Positions 58,433-64,000 of a stretch of DNA of 64,000 nucleotides are shown piece by piece (the stretch's first letter is position 1; each line of letters begins with the position of its first letter). Source of the DNA: Panacagrimonas sp041603235 (GTDB lineage Bacteria > Pseudomonadota > Gammaproteobacteria > Nevskiales > Nevskiaceae). The position numbers and the translations under genes were made by a program. The stretch is from contig JBFIES010000001.1 in NCBI GenBank assembly GCA_041603235.1, positions 682,001 through 746,000 on the forward strand, written 5' to 3'. The notes beneath the pieces were generated by a model. That model was not told the origin of the DNA, did not search any database, and was given only the letters and a program-made list of their open reading frames with translations.

Positions 58433-58768
58433 CTACAGAACCATCTGATCGAGCTTGTTCTGCATCTGCACGGAATGCACCAGAGTGATGCCAGCCTGCA
58501 TGGCGGCGGCAACATGCACTGCCTCCATCATCTGCTCGGGGTTGGAGCCCGTTTCCAGACAGGCTGTGGTGTAGGCATCAATGCAGTACGGGCACTTCTG
58601 GGCGTGCGAGATGGCTAGCGCAATCAATGATTTCTCGCGTCGCGTCAAAGCCCCGTCCTGACCGGTGATCTGGTTGTAATAGGTGAAAAAGCTGTCTGCC
58701 TGCGCCTTTCCGTGGCGCCCAATCTGGCCAAATTTCTTGAGGTCTTCCGACCGATAGTATTCGCTCAT
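58433..58768 (-). CDS. Arsenosugar-associated peroxidase-like (AhpD/CMD-fold) protein
   Basis: A 111-residue protein from the ATG at 58768 (MSEYYRSEDLKKFGQI). The carboxymuconolactone decarboxylase/AhpD fold is marked by LTRREKSLIALAISHAQKCPYCIDAYTTAC, with the redox pair CPYC; the usual His after the second Cys is absent. A protein of this subtype is a steady companion of ArsM and ArsS in arsenosugar clusters, and the neighbourhood here agrees. Its reaction is not known. Confidence 0.83.
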   Translation of the reverse strand: MSEYYRSEDLKKFGQIGRHGKAQADSFFTYYNQITGQDGALTRREKSLIALAISHAQKCPYCIDAYTTACLETGSNPEQMMEAVHVAAAMQAGITLVHSVQMQNKLDQMVL

Positions 58769-58908
58769 TGCAGCGCTCCAGTTTGCATGGGGGTCATTCG
58801 GCCGAGTCTGTTTGCGATAGTCGCGGGGCGCAAGCGCCCCTCCCGGCGTGGCCCTGGACCGGATTGGCCTGATAAGGTGCGCAGCCACATTCTGACCGGG
58901 TTCAGCAC

Positions 58909-59385
58909 TTGCTTCTCAGACGCATCCTGACGGGTTCTGCCATTGCACTATCCCTGGCCGCACTAGGCGGATTCCTGTTCCTTCGGTCTATCGGCCTGTT
59001 CTCCAGTGATCCGGTGTTCCAGACCCAAAACGGGGCCATCGATGGCTACGATACGGTCGCTTATTTCACCCAGTCTGAGGCGGTGCGTGGTGCGCCGGAC
59101 ATCACGCATGATTTTGGCGGCGCAACCTGGCATTTTTCCAGCGACGAGCATCGCAAGCTGTTCGCAGCGTCTCCTGAACAGTACCTGCCCCGCTACGGCG
59201 GATACTGTGCGTATGCCATCAGTCAGAACTACACCGCGCACAGCGACCCTGAAAGCTGGAATATAGAAGACGGGAAGCTCTATCTGAACTTTGACCCCAA
59301 AGTTGCAGACCAATGGAAGGCTGAGAGGTCCAAGTTGATCCCTGCCGCCAACCAGAACTGGCCGGATGTACTCGGGACGCCCTGA
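58909..59385 (+). CDS. YHS-domain protein with N-terminal membrane anchor
   Basis: A 158-residue protein starting with a hydrophobic segment (ILTGSAIALSLAALGGFLFL), then a YHS-like domain: AIDGYDTVAYFTQSEAVRGAPDITHDFGGATWHFSSDEHRKLF and PRYGGYCAYAISQ. Such domains occur in metal-linked proteins and probably bind a metal or haem-like ligand. The start is a TTG at 58909 without a strong binding site and may be somewhat different. It diverges from the peroxidase-like gene of the arsenic cluster. Confidence 0.75.
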   Translation: MLLRRILTGSAIALSLAALGGFLFLRSIGLFSSDPVFQTQNGAIDGYDTVAYFTQSEAVRGAPDITHDFGGATWHFSSDEHRKLFAASPEQYLPRYGGYCAYAISQNYTAHSDPESWNIEDGKLYLNFDPKVADQWKAERSKLIPAANQNWPDVLGTP

Positions 59386-59412
59386 GCCAAATCCGCACCG
59401 CACACCCAGCGC

Positions 59413-59715
59413 ATGAAGTCAGTGGCCGATCATTCCGTTTCGCCCGAAATAGAAGCCTTGGCCGGCAAGCTGGATCGCCCCTATAAGCCCGGGCGCGCGC
59501 CTTGGCTGATGGGCTTGATTCTGACACTGCTCATTCACGGCGCCATTGTCGTTTGGATTGTGCTTCAACCGCCGGCACTGGACCACGACAAACCGCCAGC
59601 GCTCGGCCCGCTTTCGCCCGATGCGACATTGATGTACTTGGATGGCACGCAAGGTGACGCTTCTTCAATCAGCTTTCCAAAGGCAGACACTACAACTGGA
59701 GCAGCCAAAGAATGA
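59413..59715 (+). CDS. Small single-span membrane protein, unknown
   Basis: A 100-residue protein. A charged N-terminal third (EALAGKLDRPYKPGRAP) leads into one membrane helix WLMGLILTLLIHGAIVVWIVL at about residues 31-51, followed by a Pro-rich linker and a soluble tail. The helix position with a Pro-rich segment behind it recalls TonB N-termini, but the protein is too short for TonB. It overlaps the thioesterase gene by ATGA, so the two are expressed together. Confidence 0.6.
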   Translation: MKSVADHSVSPEIEALAGKLDRPYKPGRAPWLMGLILTLLIHGAIVVWIVLQPPALDHDKPPALGPLSPDATLMYLDGTQGDASSISFPKADTTTGAAKE

Positions 59716-60119
59716 ACGCACTGCGAGACATCAAGATTGGCGACAAAGGCACTGAGTCGCTGGTGGTAACGCGCGAACTCACGGTGCAGCATTTCATCTC
59801 ATCGATGCCCGCCGTCTACGGCACGCCGATGATGATTTTTCTGATGGAAGTTGCCTGCGGCAATGCCATTACGCCAGCCTTGCCAGAGGGATGGGTTTCA
59901 GTAGGCACAAAGGTGGACATCAAGCATCTTGCCGCGACCCCCATCGGCCGGACAGTAGTAGCGACCGGAATCGTCACGGCGATCAACGATCGGGAGGTGA
60001 TGTTCTCTGTCAGCGCGCACGACGGCGTGCGCTTGATTGGCGAGGGCACTCACGCTCGCGGGGTAGTGAACCGAGAGAAATTCGAATCGCGTCTGGAGAA
60101 AGACCAGACCGCGACCTAG
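59712..60119 (+). CDS. Hotdog-fold thioesterase, FlK-like
   Basis: A 135-residue protein resembling the fluoroacetyl-CoA thioesterase FlK. The catalytic Thr, Glu and His of FlK are matched by AVYGTPMM, FLMEVACGNAI and DIKHLAATPIG, and SAHDGVRLIGEGTHARGVV follows as in that family. Many such proteins have no link to fluoroacetate, so the acyl-CoA substrate is open. It is coupled to the small membrane protein upstream (ATGA). Confidence 0.8.
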   Translation: MNALRDIKIGDKGTESLVVTRELTVQHFISSMPAVYGTPMMIFLMEVACGNAITPALPEGWVSVGTKVDIKHLAATPIGRTVVATGIVTAINDREVMFSVSAHDGVRLIGEGTHARGVVNREKFESRLEKDQTAT

Positions 60120-60137
60120 ATCAGGACATGCCCAGTT

Positions 60138-60545
60138 TCAGCACATCTGATTGATGGCCTTGAGCACATCCGAGCGAGAAATCTGCCCCAAGAGCGTCTT
60201 GCCTTCCATGACTGGATAGCGCCGGAAAGGCTTGCTCAAAAACAGCTGGGCAATCTGCGTGAGGCTGTCCTCAGGCGACACTGAAACAACTTCAGTCTTC
60301 ATGAACTGATTGACCGGGCCAGCGACGCAGGTGTCTTCCGCTGCAATCAGGCCAACCTGCATGCAATCCATTTCCGAGAGCATTCCCACCAGCTCGCCCT
60401 CGGCATTCACGACCGGCGCGCCGGAAATGTGATGCTTGACCAACTGATTGATGGCCGCCATCACTTCCATTTGAGGGCTGAGTTTGACCAACTGATCGAC
60501 AGTGGTCATGTGATCACGTACCCGCGCGGAATCCAGCTTTGCCAT
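60138..60545 (-). CDS. Protein of two CBS domains
   Basis: A 135-residue protein starting at 60545 (MAKLDSARVRDHMTT) after GGGGAG. Two CBS motifs follow each other: DHMTTVDQLVKLSPQMEVMAAINQLVKHHISGAPVVNAEGELVGMLSEMD and FMKTEVVSVSPEDSLTQIAQLFLSKPFRRYPVMEGKTLLGQISRSDVL. CBS pairs bind adenosine nucleotides and regulate partner proteins; a free-standing pair gives no clue to the partner. Confidence 0.88.
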   Translation of the reverse strand: MAKLDSARVRDHMTTVDQLVKLSPQMEVMAAINQLVKHHISGAPVVNAEGELVGMLSEMDCMQVGLIAAEDTCVAGPVNQFMKTEVVSVSPEDSLTQIAQLFLSKPFRRYPVMEGKTLLGQISRSDVLKAINQMC

Positions 60546-60616
60546 CTTCGAATCTCCCCAAGAATTCGGATAGGCCCCAACCATAGCGCCACCGGCGGCG
60601 GCTGCCAATGGAAAGC

Positions 60617-62098
60617 TCAATACTTCTGCAGCAGCTGGTCGATATCCGCCTTGATTGCTGCCATTGAATTGCGGTTGTTGTGTCGCCGATCGCTGGTACT
60701 GCCGTTGACCAACACCGCAAACGCCATCCAGCCGCCGTCCTTCTTGCGCAGGTACCCGGCGATGCAGCGAACCGGATCGGGCTGAGTCAGGGTCCCGGAC
60801 TTGAGCGCCACCCGATCCTGCCAGGCCTCTCCGCCCCCGCGCAGGAACGCCGATGGCGCCTGCCGCGGCACAACCATGGCGCCGTAGAAGGCCGGGAAGG
60901 TTTCCGTCTTCTGATATTCGAGCTGCAGCAAGGACACAATATCCTGAGCCGACACCCGGTTCTCGGGCGTCAATCCGCTACCACTCAGCAAATTGGGCGG
61001 ATTCGCTGTGGTGCCGGTGAGTTCGGTCAGATGCTGTGTCAGCACGGCACTGGCTTGCGCCAGACTTTGTGGCGCAGCCTTGGTTCGCGCCCTGGCCACA
61101 TTGAGCGTCAACAGGTCAGCCAGATAATTATTGGAGTAGCGAATCATGCGGCCGATCTGCTCGCCCAGCGGCAGGCCGCTGACGCGCGCGATCACCGTTC
61201 CAGGTGCGATACCAGGGGTGTACTGAACCCTTGCCACGCCCGCCACGCTGATGCCCAGATCCTGCAACATCTGGCGCAGCAGCAGAGCGGTTCCCAAAGC
61301 CGGATCCGACATGGATCGATGCACACGGGCCAACTTGTCGGCGGCAACCGAGCCACTGATGTCGAGGTGATCCCTGCCGCTTTCTGTTCTGCGAATGACT
61401 TTGAATGTGGAGCGGCTACCCTGCTTGCCGGTCGTGATCTGGCCGCGCACTTGAATAGGCAGCATCGTTCCGGCACAAGACCTGACCTGAGCCGCTGCGC
61501 CAACATTGCCCGGCTGAATTTCGATACACCAGGTACCCAGATCCACGCCCAGAGCCGACATGGGAGCGTCGTAGGCATTCTTGCTTTCTACAGTTGCCTC
61601 GCATCGGTCCTTGTCGCCACAAGGCAAAGGCCCGAAAGCAGGCAAGGCGACCACGCTGCCACCAATGGACCTGACGCCCGCTGCCCGCAAACGGCCTGCA
61701 AGATGCCAAAGGTCCAGATGATCAAAGCTGGCATCGCCGTCACTGGTAATCAACAGGTCACCGGCAAGACGCCCATCGCGAATCTCGCCTGACGCCAGCA
61801 AGCGTGTTTCGAACACCTTGTCTACGGACCACGTCGCCAGAGCAGCAGAACTGACGACCAGTTTGGAGACTGAAGCGGGGGAAAGGCGTTTTCCGGCGTT
61901 CAAGGATTGAATGGTGCGTCCGCTGTTCAAATCGAGAACCATTGCACTGACTCGGACGCCAATCGCCTCCTGCTCCTTCAAAGCTTCCAACGCCCCGGTT
62001 TCCGCATTTCCGCTGGATGGCCACACCGCCGCCAAGGCCAGACAGACCAAGCAAAAATTGTGAAGCCACAAGCTGACACGGTGCTGAGCAGGTTTCAT
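60617..62098 (-). CDS. dacB: D-alanyl-D-alanine carboxypeptidase/endopeptidase (PBP4, DacB type)
   Basis: Periplasmic peptidoglycan hydrolase of the S13 family, 493 residues from the ATG at 62098, with a signal segment LWLHNFCLVCLALAAVWPSSGNA. All three active-site motifs are present: SxxK in LSPASVSKLVV, SxN in IRYSNNYLADLL, and KxG in ALKSGTLTQ. The large insert between the first two motifs is typical of PBP4. Alternative starts at 62128 or 62158 would add residues before the signal. Confidence 0.92.
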   Translation of the reverse strand: MKPAQHRVSLWLHNFCLVCLALAAVWPSSGNAETGALEALKEQEAIGVRVSAMVLDLNSGRTIQSLNAGKRLSPASVSKLVVSSAALATWSVDKVFETRLLASGEIRDGRLAGDLLITSDGDASFDHLDLWHLAGRLRAAGVRSIGGSVVALPAFGPLPCGDKDRCEATVESKNAYDAPMSALGVDLGTWCIEIQPGNVGAAAQVRSCAGTMLPIQVRGQITTGKQGSRSTFKVIRRTESGRDHLDISGSVAADKLARVHRSMSDPALGTALLLRQMLQDLGISVAGVARVQYTPGIAPGTVIARVSGLPLGEQIGRMIRYSNNYLADLLTLNVARARTKAAPQSLAQASAVLTQHLTELTGTTANPPNLLSGSGLTPENRVSAQDIVSLLQLEYQKTETFPAFYGAMVVPRQAPSAFLRGGGEAWQDRVALKSGTLTQPDPVRCIAGYLRKKDGGWMAFAVLVNGSTSDRRHNNRNSMAAIKADIDQLLQKY

Positions 62099-62144
62099 AC
62101 GTTCGTTAGTAATCTCTGGAGCAAACATTGAGCTAGAAAGCAAA

Positions 62145-62169
62145 AAAGCCCGGCACATGGCCGGGCTTT
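62145..62169 (-). terminator. Terminator after the Ig-like protein gene
   Basis: A perfect 10-bp stem AAAGCCCGGC / GCCGGGCTTT with a 5-base loop. Read on the minus strand it is followed by a T6 run (A6 at 62142-62147 on the plus strand), and it lies directly after the stop at 62186. Confidence 0.85.
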
Positions 62170-62185
62170 CTTTGTAAGCATTCTG

Positions 62186-64000
62186 CTAGGGGGCTGGCAG
62201 AGCCGGCGCTGTCGTGATGACAGTAAATGGAAGGATGGAAACCACACCACTTGGCGAGGTTACCCGCAGTTCCAGAATGCCTGACTCATCTGGGTCACCA
62301 GGGTCGAGTTCGGCGGCTGCAAACGCAACGCCATAGGTGTTGCCCCCGGCAGTGTCATCCGTGGTGCAAGGAACGGCGAATGTATTGCTGCCCTCAGTGG
62401 CGCCGGCATCACCACCACCGGTGAAGGTGATGGAGGTGGTGGCGGGCATCGGCTGATCATTGATGTCACGAATGACAGCAGACATCAGGAACAGTCCCTG
62501 ACTGGGAACAACGATCGTCCTGGTACCTGGATTAAAGCTGGTCGCGCCGCTCACGGAAATATCATTAGCCACATCGAACGCCGGGCTGGACCCAGACATG
62601 ATGATGGTCAGGCTATCCCGAACGTGCAAAGTCTGGGGATCAGGGCACTGCACGTTGTCGGGGTTGCCGTTGTCGCACAGCAAACCGTTGTACTGCCCAT
62701 CCGCAAGATCAAAAGCGCCCTGTGTATTGGGAGCGCTATTGAAGTCAAAAAACACTTCGTTATGGCTCGCATCATCTCGTACGCCGTCTTCATCAAGATC
62801 CAGAAATGCTTCTGGCAGATCGCCGAAGCCTTCCGATCCATCGAACAATCCATCACCGTCCGCATCTGAGAAACTTTCTTCACCAACGGAGAACGCCAGC
62901 ACGGTGCTACGGCCGGCGCGGGAGGCGCCCCTTAGGCCACCAATAGCGCAATTGGCATCGGTGTTCTCAGCCCCGCCGACTACGCAGTTGTTGTAAGCCA
63001 AAGGCCTTGGGTTCTGACTCGTCCACGCAACCGAGCAAACACCGCCCGTGGTGCTGCAACTTCCAACCACACTTCCGCCTTCAGTCGTCAGATTGACTGC
63101 GGTCCCGTCAGGGACCGGATTGTTATATCTGTCCGCACCACGCAGCGTGATTTGTGTGGAGACACCGTCACGGTTCAATCCTTCAAGATTGAAGCATTCT
63201 GCCGACAGCGAATAGCTATCCTGATCCGGCACGCCCGTCGTGATACTCAGCAGTTCGGACTGACTGGTCGCCGTCACGCCGTTCTGGACTGCGGTTGCTG
63301 TGACTCTCACTGCTGTGGAAACGGTACCGGCACGGACAACCGTCTGCGCGATGCCCTGAGCATTGGTCACGCCGGAAGCCGGCTCCAGAGTAATGCCGCC
63401 AACCTCCGTATTCAGTGAGAACGTCACGGTCTGCCCTGGAATTGCGCCCCCAACCGAGTTGCGCACAAGGAACTGAACCGTGGAGGTCACCTGCCCGCCG
63501 CTACCACGCAGACCAATATTGGTCGGTGAGGCGGAAACAAATTCGATGCTGCCCAACGAGGACGGCAACACGTTAATGGTGCCCTGTGCGGTCTGATTGG
63601 TTCCGCCAATGACAGCGCGAGCGGTGATCTGATCGTCGCCGCTGCAGCCAGAGGCTACATAAGTTGTCGTCGCTGCGCCGTTGGCAGCAATTGCCGGATT
63701 CGGATCTACAGTCGCAATACCGGAGGTAATGCAGGGCGATGTGAAAGTCACGCTGACCGGATCAGTGACGACGGCATTTCCGTTAGCAATATCGACAACA
63801 TCGACCCGCAATGCGGAACTGCCACCCGCTGATACCGGGCTTACTGCGATTCCGATCTGCCCGGCGAGAAAATTTCCGCTTCCATCAATCGTGCCGAGCC
63901 TGGGCTGAGGATTCGCATTATTCGCAGGCGCGACAACTGTCACTACAACGGTGGCCTGCAGCCCACCAGCCGACACCAAGACAGTGATATCACGCAGCGT
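62186..64000 (-). CDS. Large Ig-like-domain surface protein (5' end cut by window edge)
   Basis: The C-terminal 604 codons are present and the frame stays open to base 64000. It consists of repeated beta-sandwich units of the bacterial Ig-like (Big_1/invasin) type: each has a VTFxxPC or VTFSLN strand and ends with GVTNAQGIAQTVVRAG-like or NGAATTTYVASG segments. Between two such units lies a calcium-loop region (DADGDGLFDGSEG, DLDEDGVRDD) and a domain with paired cysteines. This fits an adhesin or exported surface protein. The terminator at 62145 ends the gene. Confidence 0.8.
   Translation of the reverse strand, partial: TLRDITVLVSAGGLQATVVVTVVAPANNANPQPRLGTIDGSGNFLAGQIGIAVSPVSAGGSSALRVDVVDIANGNAVVTDPVSVTFTSPCITSGIATVDPNPAIAANGAATTTYVASGCSGDDQITARAVIGGTNQTAQGTINVLPSSLGSIEFVSASPTNIGLRGSGGQVTSTVQFLVRNSVGGAIPGQTVTFSLNTEVGGITLEPASGVTNAQGIAQTVVRAGTVSTAVRVTATAVQNGVTATSQSELLSITTGVPDQDSYSLSAECFNLEGLNRDGVSTQITLRGADRYNNPVPDGTAVNLTTEGGSVVGSCSTTGGVCSVAWTSQNPRPLAYNNCVVGGAENTDANCAIGGLRGASRAGRSTVLAFSVGEESFSDADGDGLFDGSEGFGDLPEAFLDLDEDGVRDDASHNEVFFDFNSAPNTQGAFDLADGQYNGLLCDNGNPDNVQCPDPQTLHVRDSLTIIMSGSSPAFDVANDISVSGATSFNPGTRTIVVPSQGLFLMSAVIRDINDQPMPATTSITFTGGGDAGATEGSNTFAVPCTTDDTAGGNTYGVAFAAAELDPGDPDESGILELRVTSPSGVVSILPFTVITTAPALPAP

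Noticed and set aside
1..64000. Insertion sequences, prophage, CRISPR arrays, tRNA or rRNA genes
   Set aside because: No transposase, integrase, phage or cas-like product was recognised, no evenly spaced repeats were seen, and no cloverleaf-like stretch was recognised; a covariance-model search would settle tRNAs and small RNAs.

Overview
The window is a GC-rich proteobacterial chromosome segment with almost no repeats, no mobile element, no tRNA or rRNA and no CRISPR array that I can see. Several features point to a gammaproteobacterium near the Xanthomonadales/Nevskiales that degrades aromatics: a cox cluster in the order coxB-coxA-small protein-COX11-coxC-DUF2909-SURF1-CtaA-CtaB, a 188-residue short-lid adenylate kinase, a monomeric isocitrate dehydrogenase, and comF beside bioB. 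This placement is inference from gene order and protein type; no rRNA is present to check it.

Layout. 1-6915 is central metabolism and housekeeping on the minus strand: a LemA lipoprotein cut by the left edge, an NAD(P)-binding protein, pgk, gap, tkt, rpoZ and gmk. 6975-18918 is one long minus-strand operon of fourteen genes for catechol meta-cleavage. In transcription order it encodes a ferredoxin, an HbpS/GlcG-like protein, 2-hydroxymuconic semialdehyde dehydrogenase, 2-oxopent-4-enoate hydratase, 4-oxalocrotonate decarboxylase, a Rieske oxygenase, an acyl-CoA dehydrogenase, a second Rieske oxygenase, 4-oxalocrotonate tautomerase, acetaldehyde dehydrogenase, 4-hydroxy-2-oxovalerate aldolase, catechol 2,3-dioxygenase, an SDR and a tautomerase-like protein. 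A divergent CatM/BenM-type LysR regulator (19084-20013) lies at its head. 20031-23781 holds an SDR, a SMYD-like SET-domain protein, a third Rieske oxygenase, and a glutaredoxin-MauE fusion.

23809-26734 holds an SH3 lipoprotein and isocitrate dehydrogenase. After an 816-base stretch with no recognised gene, 27551-36604 is the caa3-type cytochrome c oxidase and haem A cluster. 36625-40396 is bioD-bioF-bioB and comF. 40453-43948 is a pair of acyl-CoA dehydrogenases flanked by two SRPBCC-type proteins, followed by adk. 44811-48651 is a reduced-sulfur module: SulP permease, persulfide-dioxygenase-like hydrolase, two half-size YeeE/YedE proteins and a divergent CsoR-family repressor. 49132-52244 holds a MASE1-PAS-GGDEF protein and a small phosphatase-like protein. 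52272-54818 is modABC. 54837-59385 is an arsenic methylation/arsenosugar cluster (ArsM, ArsS, peroxidase-like protein, thioredoxin-like protein, YHS protein). 59413-62098 holds a small membrane protein, an FlK-like thioesterase, a CBS protein and a DacB-type peptidase. The right edge cuts an Ig-like surface protein.

The most informative non-coding signal is a shared promoter module: TCCAATACTTT followed, exactly 25 bases on, by GATAC-N7-GTATCA. It occurs at 19005-19047 and again at 22856-22898, each time about 112 bases from the start codon of the gene to its left. It ties the third Rieske oxygenase to the meta-cleavage operon under the LysR regulator. A second pair of sites, ATAC-N8-GTAT/GTAC, links the CsoR-family regulator with the sulfur operon.
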